A stretch of 64,000 bases of DNA from Advenella sp048381675. GTDB lineage: Bacteria; Pseudomonadota; Gammaproteobacteria; Burkholderiales; Burkholderiaceae_B. The notes under the pieces were generated by a model, which was given only the letters and a program-made list of their open reading frames with translations, was not told where the DNA came from and did no database searches. The translations under genes were made by a program, and so were the position numbers. Below are positions 1 through 8,896 of the stretch, in pieces (position 1 is the first letter of the stretch; every line of letters starts with the position of its first letter). The stretch lies in the NCBI RefSeq assembly GCF_048381675.1, contig NZ_JBLWIS010000001.1:62001-126000 (forward strand), in the 5' to 3' direction.

Positions 1-228
1 TTTCTGGTCACGCACATCCAGGACTTGGGCGTTGACCATTGCGCCGTATTGCCGCAAAGATTCTGCTGCGGCAGCAATGTTTTGGGGGGTTCGGCTGCTC
101 ATGTACACTTCAGCGCCCCGTGCCAGCAAAGCGCGGCTTAGCCCCAGGCCTATGCCCGTAGACGCCCCGGTAATAATTACTTTTTTTCCCTTGAAGAAAT
201 CTTCGTTACTTTGCGCTGCACGGTTCAT
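1..228 (-). CDS. Short-chain dehydrogenase/reductase (SDR), N-terminal part
   Basis: Only the first 76 codons are in the window; the gene runs off the left edge. The protein carries the Rossmann nucleotide-binding motif TGASTGIG at residues 20-27, after a beta strand (KVIIT), and continues with the ARGAEVYMSSR segment typical of classical SDRs that bind NAD(P)H. AAGGAG lies 7 nt before the ATG at 228; an in-frame ATG at 234 is too close to it. It is the last visible gene of the leftward set (CoA ligase, enoyl-CoA hydratase, Bug protein), so it may act in the same aromatic acid pathway. Substrate unknown. Confidence 0.85.
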   Translation of the reverse strand, partial: MNRAAQSNEDFFKGKKVIITGASTGIGLGLSRALLARGAEVYMSSRTPQNIAAAAESLRQYGAMVNAQVLDVRDQK

Positions 229-400
229 GGTCATTCTCCTTGTGATGTCATGAAGGCTAAAAAGCGGCCGGTTTTTCGCTGTCAAACCAGTTTGTATGGC
301 TTGTATTTGTGAAGAGGACAGCGATAGATATCTTGCGTCTTTTTGGCATCATAACGCAATACTCGCTTACTATGAAGGGTAACTGGACAGTTAGCAGGGC

Positions 401-430
401 CTCGTTCCCACGCGGAGCGTGGGAATTCAT
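401..430. repeat. REP-like palindrome, copy 1
   Basis: TTCCCACGC and GCGTGGGAA face each other across a 3-nt loop, 4 nt from the Bug gene stop. It is a member of the dispersed family discussed in the findings. Confidence 0.8.
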
Positions 431-433
431 ACC

Positions 434-1402
434 CTAAGGCTGGTAACCAGAGTCTTTGATGACCTTGCCCCAATATTCTATGTCACGATGTAGCGATTTT
501 TCCATTTCATCAGCGGGAACGAACTTGGCAGAGAGCATGGCCTTGGATTTGATCGATTCCTTGATATCATCCCTTGCGAGGACTTTTTTCAGTGCGGCTT
601 CCATTTTCTGGACTTCTTCGGTTGGCGTACCAGCAGGGGCAAAAAATCCTTGCCATGCCTCGTCGACTTCAAGGTTATACCCTTGCTCTTTGAAGGTAGG
701 TACATCTGGCGCCAGTTCCCAGCGTTGATTGGCCATTACGGCAAGAATTTTGATTTTTTCTCTTGGGTGGCGTAGCGTATCCCCGGTTGGCATGATGGCT
801 GCTGGTAGTTGCTCGCCGAGCAAATCGGCGATGATGGGGGCGGTGCCTCGATAAGCGACTGGTTCAAGGTCTGTTCCCAATGCTTTTCCGGCAACCCAGC
901 CAACAAACTGAACCTGACCACCTGGGGCGGGGGTTCCAAACTGTGCTTTTTGTGGATTTTTTTGTATCCAGGCCGCATAGTCTTTCAGGTTGGTCGCAGG
1001 AACTTGATTACTAACAACTAGGGCCAGCGGATATGACACGACCTGAGCCACGGGGCGCAGATCTTTCATTAAGTCGTAGCGAAGGGTAGCTGGCGAATGC
1101 ATGGCGGTTGGGAAGATTGCCCAGCCATCAGGCCCCATCAGATAGGTCCTTCCATCAGGGTTTGCATTTTTTACAAACTCTGCAGCAATTCGTCCGCCAG
1201 CACCGGCCCGGTTTGTCACAATGACGGTTTCGCCAAGTTCTTTGCTGAGCGGTTCAGAAAGAATCCGGGCTATCGTATCGGTTGTCCCTCCTGCGGCAAA
1301 GCCGACAACTAGTGTGATGGGGGGCTTTTCTTGTGCAACAGAGGGGATGGTAAGCGTTGCACAGGTTAAAAAAATGGCTGACTTTATAATGTTGAACTTC
1401 AT
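434..1402 (-). CDS. Bug/TctC-family periplasmic substrate-binding protein
   Basis: 322 aa, the usual length for the Bug family (tripartite tricarboxylate transporter receptors). There is a signal peptide at residues 1-23 (hydrophobic run ending SVAQ). The first beta strand ITLVVGFAAGGTTDTIAR and the following VTNRAGAGGRIAAEFV are the ligand-binding signatures. It would bind a carboxylate in the periplasm and hand it to a TctAB-type membrane pair, but no such pair is in the window. AAGGAG precedes the ATG. It follows the CoA ligase and hydratase genes on the same strand, so the ligand may be the aromatic or phenylpropanoid acid activated by that ligase (inference). Confidence 0.93.
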   Translation of the reverse strand: MKFNIIKSAIFLTCATLTIPSVAQEKPPITLVVGFAAGGTTDTIARILSEPLSKELGETVIVTNRAGAGGRIAAEFVKNANPDGRTYLMGPDGWAIFPTAMHSPATLRYDLMKDLRPVAQVVSYPLALVVSNQVPATNLKDYAAWIQKNPQKAQFGTPAPGGQVQFVGWVAGKALGTDLEPVAYRGTAPIIADLLGEQLPAAIMPTGDTLRHPREKIKILAVMANQRWELAPDVPTFKEQGYNLEVDEAWQGFFAPAGTPTEEVQKMEAALKKVLARDDIKESIKSKAMLSAKFVPADEMEKSLHRDIEYWGKVIKDSGYQP

Positions 1403-1437
1403 TTTGTCTCCTTTTGCCTATGGTTAAGAGGCGTGGT

Positions 1438-2214
1438 TTAGTTAGTTTGAGCTTTACGTTGCTGGAAAAAATCCTTGATGCGTTTGTCGCTCTTGCCTGC
1501 GTTTCTGGTCATGGAGGTCACCATGGTTTCGGCAAAGAGTCCATCGGCGCTTGACATTTCACCGATCCGTGAAATGCCATGAATAATTGCGTAATTGGAC
1601 GTGGGGGCATTTTGAGAGACGATTCCGGCAAGGGCTAATGCTTTATCCAGGCCTTGTCCGTTCTCAACCACATAGTGGGACAGTCCAAGGTTTGCCGATT
1701 CCTCAACCGGAATTTTTCTTCCGGTCAGCATTAATTCCATGACGCGACCGGCGCCAATAATTCTTGGAATACGAACTGAGCCGCCGCCGCCAACAAAAAT
1801 GCCACGCTGGCCTTCCGGGAGTTGAAAATAAGTGGATGCTTCACTGACCCGAATATGTGTTGCGGCGGCCAGTTCAAATCCACCCCCAATAACGCCCCCT
1901 TTAAGGACGCTGATGACGGGAACCTCGCCATATTGGATCAAGTCAAAAACCCGGTGCCATTGTTTTGAGCGGCGCATGCTTACGATCGGGTCAGAGGATC
2001 TTTTCTCCATGAGTTCAAACAGGTCCAGACCCGCAGAAAAGTGTTCGCCGCTACCTTGGATGATAATGCATTGACAGTCTTCAACGGGTTGGGAAAAAAA
2101 ATCCTCAAGATCACTGACCAACTCATCATCGAGTGCGTTTCTTTTTTCGGCTCTGTTAAGGGTTAATATAATGTGGTTGTCGATTCTTTCCACAAGGAGT
2201 TTTTTTTGATTCAT
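1438..2214 (-). CDS. Enoyl-CoA hydratase/isomerase family protein (crotonase fold)
   Basis: 258 aa, full crotonase length. Oxyanion-hole segments are visible: SAGLDLFEL near residue 61 and GGVIGGGFELAAATHIRVSE near residues 105-125. One candidate catalytic Glu is in LPEGQRGIFVGGGG; the second Glu of typical hydratases is not obvious, so isomerase or hydrolase/lyase activity is possible. It lies 23 bp downstream of the feruloyl-CoA synthase-like ligase. In known hydroxycinnamate pathways that pairing means hydration (and sometimes retro-aldol cleavage) of the cinnamoyl-CoA. Confident on family, moderate on reaction. Confidence 0.92.
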   Translation of the reverse strand: MNQKKLLVERIDNHIILTLNRAEKRNALDDELVSDLEDFFSQPVEDCQCIIIQGSGEHFSAGLDLFELMEKRSSDPIVSMRRSKQWHRVFDLIQYGEVPVISVLKGGVIGGGFELAAATHIRVSEASTYFQLPEGQRGIFVGGGGSVRIPRIIGAGRVMELMLTGRKIPVEESANLGLSHYVVENGQGLDKALALAGIVSQNAPTSNYAIIHGISRIGEMSSADGLFAETMVTSMTRNAGKSDKRIKDFFQQRKAQTN

Positions 2215-2237
2215 GGCAATCTCGTTTGCTATCGCGG

Positions 2238-4079
2238 TTAAATTAAAATGAGGTTAGGTGATTCATCACCTTCATAAAGTTTTTCGACTTCCTGTTTCCT
2301 GTTTTCCAGAACCTTTCTTTGATTGATGTAACCTTTGTCAGTGGTTTCTCCGCTATCAATAGAGGGGGGCGTTTCCAGGATCCAGATGCGTTTGATGGCC
2401 ATGCTTGAACCGGGGTGGTTTTTGTTATGTTCAAGGAAGCGCTTTTTCAGGGATTCACGCAGCTTTTCGTTCTGGAGGCAGGCTTTTATGTTGTGAGGGT
2501 CCAGATTGAATTGTCGGCAGCATTCAGCCAGGTTCAGCCACACCAGGGCGCCCAAATAAGCCCGGTCTGCGCCCGTGATGACGACGTCATTTAATAGGGG
2601 AGAGCAGGCATTCAGGCAGTCCACCCGCAGGGCGCTTACCCTGACAAAGACCCCGGATTGCAGTTTGAATTCTTCAGCCACCCGGCCTGCAAAGGCCAGG
2701 CCCTCGTGCGGGTTGGCGGGATCAACAAAAGTGGCGGCATCGCCCATTTTGAAAAAACCTTCTTCATCAAAGCTTTCTGCGGTCAGGGCAGGCTGTTTCA
2801 GGTAGCCTGGGGTGACGGCAGCACTGCGTACTCGAATTTCATAGCGGTTTTCATCATGCAGTGGCACGAGCTTCATTTCCACGCCCGGATGTGGTAACCC
2901 GATAAGGCCCGTTTTATTTGAGGGCCAGTGTACATAGGTGACTGCGGCTGAGGTTTCGGTTGATCCGTAAGCGGATACGAAGGGAATTTTATAACCAGTG
3001 TGCCGGATTGCCTGCTGCTGTATGGCATCGTAGACGGTTTCGGGAAGCTTGGCGCCTGAATAGGTCATTCGCTTGAGGTTGCGGAAGAAACTTTTTCCCA
3101 GTGCTTCATCTTTCTGTAGCGCCTCGGCGAGCATGGTATAGGAAACGGGCATGCCACTGAATCTGACGGGTGAAATTTCCTTGAGGTTTTTGAGGGTTTG
3201 CTGAAATTCGGTCGGCGTTGGTCTTCCATTATCGATATACAGTGTGCCGCCATCTTCCAGTACGCCGTTGAAGACCGCATGCCCCCCCGCGACATGGCTC
3301 CAGGGTAGCCAGTCCAGTAATATGGTTTCGGGCCTGTCATCGCCCCATTCAATCATTTGTGAGGTCATTGCCATGGCCGTGCACAGCATGGATTGCGTCA
3401 CAATGGCCGCTTTCGGTATGCCGGTTGAGCCGGAAGTGAACTGGTATTTCGTAACCGTGTCACCGGTGATTTTATCAATGGAATCAGCGACATCCCGGGT
3501 GACGGGTGTTTGAATGACTTCATGCCAGGATTTTATTGATGGGTGCTTGATAGGGTTATCCACACAGATGACATGAGCATCCTGTCCGATGGCCTGCAGG
3601 GCATTTTCGTACATTTTGCCATCTTGTACAAAAATCACGGCAGGCTCCAGCAGCTCGTACATGGCCTTTAATTTGGAGAAATCACGACTCAATAAGGAGT
3701 AAGCCGTTGTGATGGGGGCATAAGGCATTCTGGCTTGCATGGCAGCCACTTCAAGGATGCCGTGCTCGATAGAGTTGGCACTTAACACCATGACGGTTTT
3801 ACCCGGCTGATTCAGGTTGAGCAGGTACTGCGTGATTGCATTGACCTGTTTTTGTCCTTCCTGGTAGGAGATGGAGACCCACTGTTGGGCCTCCCCCCTT
3901 CTTTGGGCCAGCCACGGGTGATGGGGGCGCTGTTGTGCATTTCTGTGCAGCAATGAGGGGATATTCTTTTCGCGCGCTTTCAGGGCGATCTCTGATCGTA
4001 CGATGAGCGTGCCATCCGGACGCGTTTCGATTGAAATATGACGTGGCAAAAAAGGAATATTGAGGAACTCAGCCTTCAT
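2238..4079 (-). CDS. AMP-forming acyl-CoA synthetase, feruloyl-CoA synthase-like
   Basis: 613 aa, ANL superfamily. It would activate a carboxylic acid to its CoA thioester with ATP. Motifs: P-loop-like A3 segment YQFTSGSTGIPKAA near residue 215, A5 YGSTETSAAVTY near residue 360, A7-type FKMGDAATFVD near residue 440. The N-terminal half (NSIEHGILEVAAMQARMPYAPITTAYSLLSRDF, given here only as a region near residues 105-140) resembles feruloyl-CoA synthases rather than fatty acyl ligases. AAGGA lies 7 nt before the ATG. It is first in the leftward operon and faces the thiolase operon across a shared promoter region. Likely substrate is a cinnamic or phenylpropanoic acid; exact substrate not determinable. 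Confidence 0.9.
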   Translation of the reverse strand: MKAEFLNIPFLPRHISIETRPDGTLIVRSEIALKAREKNIPSLLHRNAQQRPHHPWLAQRRGEAQQWVSISYQEGQKQVNAITQYLLNLNQPGKTVMVLSANSIEHGILEVAAMQARMPYAPITTAYSLLSRDFSKLKAMYELLEPAVIFVQDGKMYENALQAIGQDAHVICVDNPIKHPSIKSWHEVIQTPVTRDVADSIDKITGDTVTKYQFTSGSTGIPKAAIVTQSMLCTAMAMTSQMIEWGDDRPETILLDWLPWSHVAGGHAVFNGVLEDGGTLYIDNGRPTPTEFQQTLKNLKEISPVRFSGMPVSYTMLAEALQKDEALGKSFFRNLKRMTYSGAKLPETVYDAIQQQAIRHTGYKIPFVSAYGSTETSAAVTYVHWPSNKTGLIGLPHPGVEMKLVPLHDENRYEIRVRSAAVTPGYLKQPALTAESFDEEGFFKMGDAATFVDPANPHEGLAFAGRVAEEFKLQSGVFVRVSALRVDCLNACSPLLNDVVITGADRAYLGALVWLNLAECCRQFNLDPHNIKACLQNEKLRESLKKRFLEHNKNHPGSSMAIKRIWILETPPSIDSGETTDKGYINQRKVLENRKQEVEKLYEGDESPNLILI

Positions 4080-4241
4080 GGAAAATCCTTGATCCTTAAC
4101 TTAAAGTAAGGTAATCTTATATTAATTAATATCCTTATAAACCTAGGGAAATCCCCATATTTTATTGTTATTTAATGGATTTTATATTTTTCAATAGGTA
4201 TTTTTGGTGTTTGCATTATTTATATATAAGGTAGCCATACA
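4080..4241. promoter_or_regulatory. Divergent promoter region with AT palindrome
   Basis: 162 bp between two divergent operons, very AT-rich. It contains the perfect 14-bp palindrome ATATTAATTAATAT at 4119-4132. MarR-family regulators typically bind AT-rich palindromes in such positions, and a MarR gene ends the rightward operon. The assignment is inference. Confidence 0.5.
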
Positions 4242-5411
4242 GTGGAAATAAAAAACAAAGCATATATCGCGGGTATTTACGAGCACCCTGTCAGAAAAGC
4301 GGGGGAACTGAGTACTGCACAGCTTCACGCGGATGTTGCGTTGGGTGCCCTGGAAGACGCCGGGCTGACGCTTGATGATGTTGATGCCTATTTTTGTGGC
4401 GCCGATGCGCCAGGCTTGGGTGGACTAACCATGGCCGAGTACCTGGGTTTGCGTAATCTTAAATACATGGATACAACCGAATCAGGGGGCTCGTCTTATC
4501 TTTTGCACGTGCGTCATGCGGCGCAGGCCATTGCCGCCGGTTACTGTCAAGTAGCGCTTATTACGATGGCCGATCGCCCGCTGGCGACCAAACAGGGAAC
4601 CGCTTTATCGGGGGTGGATCGCAGCAGCATGCCTGATCTGCCTTTTGCGGCCGGTGTGCCTGGCATGCCGGTTTACGGATATGCCATGGTGGCAAGGCGT
4701 CATATGCATGAGTTTGGCACAACGCCAGCGCAATTGGCCTGGGTGAAGGTGGCGGCATCACATCATGCGCAGTACAACCCTCATGCGTTGCGACAAGAAG
4801 TGGTCACGGTTGAGGATGTGCTTCAGTCACCGATGGTGGCGGATCCTTTGCACCGTCTTGATTGTTGTGTGATGACCGATGGTGGTGGCGCCATCGTTGT
4901 GGTCAGCCCGGAAGTGGCTGCCGGATTAAAGCAGCCCAAGGTCAAAATTATTGGCACCGGTGAAGCAACCAAGCACAGGGATGGCGGGTTTATGGATATC
5001 AGCTATTCGGCAGGAAGGTGGTCGGGAGAGCGTGCGTTTGCCGAGGCTGGCATTTCGGTCGATGATATCCATTACGCCTCGCTGTATGACAGCTTCACCA
5101 TTACGGTCATCATGCAGCTGGAAGATCTGGGTTTCTGCAGGAAAGGAGAAGGCGGAAAATTCGTGCAGGACGGTAATCTTATCAGCGGTCAGGGCAGGCT
5201 GGCTTTCAATACGGATGGGGGAGGGCTGTGCAGCAACCATCCGGGTAACAAGGGGGGGATGACGAAGTTGCTGGAAGCGGTTCGCCAGTGTCGCGGGCAG
5301 GCACATCCCTTGCTGCAAGTAAAAAATCACGAATTTGTCTTGGCCCATGCAACAGGTGCCATGATGTCAAGCTATCACAGCGCAGGAACAATCATTCTGC
5401 AGGCAGAGTAA
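4242..5411 (+). CDS. SCP2-type thiolase-like protein
   Basis: 389 aa, thiolase fold (acetyl-CoA acetyltransferase/lipid-transfer-protein type). GTG start, with AAGG upstream. The N-terminal half has KAYIAGIYEHP and a central SGGSSYLLHVRHAAQAI, where thiolases carry the nucleophilic Cys; here the aligned position is Ser. The C-terminal half has SNHPGNKGGM and HATGAMMSSYHSAG, which match the His-bearing thiolase loops. Such proteins usually partner a DUF35 zinc-ribbon/OB protein, and a DUF35 domain is fused to the next gene product, 11 bp downstream. It could be a thiolase for the last beta-oxidation step or, given the missing Cys, a retro-aldol lyase of the Ltp2 kind. Confidence 0.85.
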   Translation: MEIKNKAYIAGIYEHPVRKAGELSTAQLHADVALGALEDAGLTLDDVDAYFCGADAPGLGGLTMAEYLGLRNLKYMDTTESGGSSYLLHVRHAAQAIAAGYCQVALITMADRPLATKQGTALSGVDRSSMPDLPFAAGVPGMPVYGYAMVARRHMHEFGTTPAQLAWVKVAASHHAQYNPHALRQEVVTVEDVLQSPMVADPLHRLDCCVMTDGGGAIVVVSPEVAAGLKQPKVKIIGTGEATKHRDGGFMDISYSAGRWSGERAFAEAGISVDDIHYASLYDSFTITVIMQLEDLGFCRKGEGGKFVQDGNLISGQGRLAFNTDGGGLCSNHPGNKGGMTKLLEAVRQCRGQAHPLLQVKNHEFVLAHATGAMMSSYHSAGTIILQAE

Positions 5412-5422
5412 AGGATATAAAC

Positions 5423-7048
5423 GTGCAAACTTCATTAAATACAGCGGCAGGCGTTTTGGCGCAATTTTCGCAATTTCTCAAGGCGGGCCAACTTGGCTTC
5501 AAATGGTGTGAGCAATGCCATAAACCTCATTTCTATCCTCGTGTTCATTGTCCTCATTGTGGTCACCGGGAGACGGTTTGGCGTGTTTCAAGTGGAAAGG
5601 GGCGTATTTATTCTTTTACGATTGCCGATCGGATTGCACCGGCCATTATTGAAATGGAGGAAGGATTTCGGTTGACTTCGACCATTGTCGAGGCGGATGT
5701 TCATGCGTTGGCTATTGGGGATGAAGTGGTGGTGCATTGTTCTAAAGGACCATCCGGTGAGCCTGTTTTAAGTTTTACGACACCGGCAGCAAATCGTGCC
5801 CGGGCGTATTCCCAAAAAGCCTTGGCGCAAATTCAGGCCTCCATTCCTTCTGCTGATGATGGGGCATTTCCTTTGAACTGCGTGGCCATTATTGGCAGTG
5901 GCCGTATGGGGCGGGGTATTGCGATGGCCTTGATTAATGCGGGCATTTCCGTGATGCTTTATGATCAAACGCAAGAAGCGCTTGATGCGGCCCACAAAGC
6001 CATTCATGACGAGCAGCAAAAGCTGGTTGATAAAGCCAGAATCAGCCAGGATGAGGCGCAGCAACGTTCAGGACGCATACGCGCTACCTTGAATATGGCC
6101 GACATTGGCGCGGCCGATGTGGTGATTGAGGCGGTGTGGGAACAGATGGAATTGAAAAAAGCCATCTTTGCGCAAATAGATCAATATGCCCCATCGCATG
6201 CGATATTGTGCAGCAATACTTCTACGCTGGATATTGACCAAATTGCATCGGTCACGCGTCGCCCCGAGCGCGTTATTGGCCTGCACTTTTTCAACCCGGC
6301 GCATGTCATGCGTTTGATTGAGGTGATTAAAGGGCCACGTACCGGTACGCATGCCCTCAATCTGGCCAAAGTGCTTTCAAACCGTCTTGGCAAGATCCCG
6401 GTGGTGGTGGGTATTTGCAAGGGTTTTGTCGGGAACCGTCTTATGATGGCGCGTGAGCGACAGGCCGGCCAGTTGTTGCTGGAAGGCGCATTGCCGCAGC
6501 AAATTGACAGGGTGTTGCGTGCGTTTGGGCTACCCATGGGGACTTTCGAGCTGCAGGATATGGCAGGGGGGATTGCCGTTAATTACATGCGCAGGCAGGA
6601 AAGCGGCGAGAAGGACCTGATTATTGACAGACTTTACGAAACGGGGCGAATCGGCAAGCAGGCAGGGAAAGGATACTACGATTATGTACCGGGCAAGCGT
6701 GCGCCCGTTCCTTCTCAAGAGGTCAAAAGTATGCTTGAGGCCGCCTCGGCACAGGCGCAGATTCCCCGACGTCACATTGGCGATGAGGAGATTATTCAGC
6801 GTCTTGTTTTTCCCATGGTTAATGAGGGCTTCAAGTTGCAGGAGGAAGGTATTGTTGAGCGTGAGAGCGACATTGATATGGTATGGCAATACGGATATGG
6901 CTGGCCGTCATGGAAGGGGGGGCCGATGTATTTTGCCAGACAGCAGGGTTACGCAAACATTTACCATAAGCTTGTTGAGCTTGAACAACGTTATGGCGAG
7001 TCGTTTCGGCCTGCCCGTTTACTTAAAGAATTGGCTCTTGATCAATAA
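5423..7048 (+). CDS. DUF35 zinc-ribbon/OB domain fused to 3-hydroxyacyl-CoA dehydrogenase
   Basis: 541 aa from the GTG at 5423, chosen because AAAGGA lies 7 nt upstream and only 11 nt separate it from the thiolase stop; the frame is open further upstream but without a good site. Residues 1-135 are a DUF35 module: zinc ribbon Cys29, Cys32, Cys43, Cys46, then an OB fold (RIYSFTIADRIAP). From about residue 150 a 3-hydroxyacyl-CoA dehydrogenase starts with the NAD motif GSGRMGRGIA near 158. It continues through the SNTSTLDI and LHFFNPAHVM active-site segments (His of the dehydrogenase) and C-terminal 3HCDH repeats (FVGNRLMM, GWPSWKGGPMYFA). It would oxidise a 3-hydroxyacyl-CoA and at the same time present the DUF35 partner domain to the adjacent thiolase-like protein. 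The fusion is unusual. Confidence 0.88.
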   Translation: MQTSLNTAAGVLAQFSQFLKAGQLGFKWCEQCHKPHFYPRVHCPHCGHRETVWRVSSGKGRIYSFTIADRIAPAIIEMEEGFRLTSTIVEADVHALAIGDEVVVHCSKGPSGEPVLSFTTPAANRARAYSQKALAQIQASIPSADDGAFPLNCVAIIGSGRMGRGIAMALINAGISVMLYDQTQEALDAAHKAIHDEQQKLVDKARISQDEAQQRSGRIRATLNMADIGAADVVIEAVWEQMELKKAIFAQIDQYAPSHAILCSNTSTLDIDQIASVTRRPERVIGLHFFNPAHVMRLIEVIKGPRTGTHALNLAKVLSNRLGKIPVVVGICKGFVGNRLMMARERQAGQLLLEGALPQQIDRVLRAFGLPMGTFELQDMAGGIAVNYMRRQESGEKDLIIDRLYETGRIGKQAGKGYYDYVPGKRAPVPSQEVKSMLEAASAQAQIPRRHIGDEEIIQRLVFPMVNEGFKLQEEGIVERESDIDMVWQYGYGWPSWKGGPMYFARQQGYANIYHKLVELEQRYGESFRPARLLKELALDQ

Positions 7049-7063
7049 TACAAGGAATGCGCC

Positions 7064-8896
7064 ATGCTGGTTTACAAAGCACCTACAAAAGACTTTTTAT
7101 TCATTTTGAACGACTTGCTGAAGGTACAGGAGCTTAAGGAGGTAGACGGATTCGAAAACCTGACGCCTGAGTTCTGCCAGGAGATTCTTTATCCGGCGGC
7201 CCGGTTTCATGAGGAGGTGCTGTTCCCGGTAGGCATCGCAGGAGACCGTCATGGCGCGCATCTTGTTGATGGCAAGGTGCTGACGCCACCCGGTTATAAA
7301 GAGGCCTGGAAGCAGTACTGTGCTTCTGGTTGGTTGCAATTAAGCATGCCCGAGGAACTGGGGGGGGCGGGTTTGCCGTCCATTATGGCGTCGATGATTG
7401 GCGAAATGCGTATTACGACGGCGCATTCTTTGGCGATGTATGGCAGCTTTTGCCTGTCGGCCGCGCGAATGCTGAATTCACTGGCACCCGAGTGGATCAG
7501 GACGCATGTGGTACCCAATCTGGCCACCGGCAATTGGACGGCCACGATGTGTCTGACGGAAAGCCATTGTGGCACCGATCTTAAACAAATCCGAACCGCT
7601 GCGGTAGTGCAGCCGGATGGCAGTTATGCGATTCATGGCAGCAAGATATTTATTTCAGGGGGCGATCATGATCTGACTGACAATATCATTCATCTTGTTC
7701 TGGCAAAAATACCGGATGCAGAGGGCAAGGTGGGATCCCGTCTGGATGATGTGAACGTGTTTATGGTGTCCAAGCACAAGATAGATGTGCAAACGGGGGA
7801 GCTGCTTGAGAAAAATGCCTGTCATGTCAGCTCAATCGAACATAAGATGGGGATTGAGGGTAGTGCAACCTGTGTTCTGAATTTTGATGGGGCACAGGCA
7901 TGGCATATTGGCAGCACTTCCGGGGGCGTGAAGCGTAACTCCATGTTGCCCATGTTTCTCATGATGAATTATGCGCGTTTGAGTACAGCCTTGTCCGGGG
8001 TGGGCTATGCCGAGATCTCGGCGCAAAATGCCCTGTTTTATGCCAAGGAGCGCAGGTCAGGCAAGACCCCCATCTTCCCGTCGGGTGCCCAGGCGGATCC
8101 CATTATCAACCATCCGGATATTCGCCGTAATATTATGGGTGCCCAGGCTTTTGCTGAGGGTGCCAGAGCGACTGCTTTGCGTGTGGCGGTCTGGCAGGCT
8201 CAGGCTGAGTCAGGCAAGACAAGTGCGCAAGAAAAACTGCGTTTGAAGGATATGGTGGATGTGCTTACCCCGGTGATGAAGGCATATTTTACCGATAAGG
8301 GGTTTGATTGTGCGAGTGATTGCCTGCAAGTGTTTGGTGGACACGGCTATACCAAGGATTATGGTATTGAGCAGGTGGTCAGGAATGCGCGCATTGGAAA
8401 AATTTATGAGGGGGCCAACGGTATTCAGGCGATTGATTTGTTGCGCAGGAAGTTGCCAGACAATGACTGGAGAGCTTTTGATCATTTTTTTAAAACGATC
8501 TCTGCCTGCATCGATGCACCTTGTGCGCCTGGGGCGGCCGACCAAAGTTTGGTCCGGCGGTATGCTGAAGCCCTTGCTTTATTGCATCGCACTGTAGAGG
8601 GCATGAGGCAGGAAAGTCGGCAAGGTTCAGGTGTCTTGTCACATTTGGCCGTTGCCTATGACCTTTTGCATGCCTTTGGTATTATTGTTGTTGCATGGAA
8701 TTGGCTTGAAATCCATCAATTGCTGCATGAAAAAGCCAAGGGTGCTGAATTGACACCCTTTGAGAAAAGGAAAGTTATACTGGCTTGTTTTTGGATTGAG
8801 TATGAATTACCCTTGGTTCACGCATTATGTCAGCGAATCCAGCAGGGAATTCCCTCGGTTTTGAAACTGCCACCGGAAGGATTAGATGTCGAGTAA
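7064..8896 (+). CDS. Acyl-CoA dehydrogenase, large form with C-terminal extension
   Basis: 610 aa, longer than the roughly 380 aa of simple acyl-CoA dehydrogenases and similar to the DmdC/FadE-like class with an extra C-terminal domain. FAD/substrate signatures: MCLTESHCGTDLKQIRTAA near residue 165, CLQVFGGHGYTKDYGIEQ near 420 and YEGANGIQAIDLL near 447. It would introduce the alpha-beta double bond in an acyl-CoA with electrons passing to ETF. It lies 15 bp after the dehydrogenase fusion gene and overlaps the following marR by 11 bp, so it belongs to the same transcript. The substrate is presumably a saturated arylpropionyl-CoA (inference). Confidence 0.92.
   Translation: MLVYKAPTKDFLFILNDLLKVQELKEVDGFENLTPEFCQEILYPAARFHEEVLFPVGIAGDRHGAHLVDGKVLTPPGYKEAWKQYCASGWLQLSMPEELGGAGLPSIMASMIGEMRITTAHSLAMYGSFCLSAARMLNSLAPEWIRTHVVPNLATGNWTATMCLTESHCGTDLKQIRTAAVVQPDGSYAIHGSKIFISGGDHDLTDNIIHLVLAKIPDAEGKVGSRLDDVNVFMVSKHKIDVQTGELLEKNACHVSSIEHKMGIEGSATCVLNFDGAQAWHIGSTSGGVKRNSMLPMFLMMNYARLSTALSGVGYAEISAQNALFYAKERRSGKTPIFPSGAQADPIINHPDIRRNIMGAQAFAEGARATALRVAVWQAQAESGKTSAQEKLRLKDMVDVLTPVMKAYFTDKGFDCASDCLQVFGGHGYTKDYGIEQVVRNARIGKIYEGANGIQAIDLLRRKLPDNDWRAFDHFFKTISACIDAPCAPGAADQSLVRRYAEALALLHRTVEGMRQESRQGSGVLSHLAVAYDLLHAFGIIVVAWNWLEIHQLLHEKAKGAELTPFEKRKVILACFWIEYELPLVHALCQRIQQGIPSVLKLPPEGLDVE

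Noticed and set aside
282..473. Small frame containing FPRSAWER
   Set aside because: It is a translation of a REP-like palindrome; similar peptides appear at other copies (for example near 48130).
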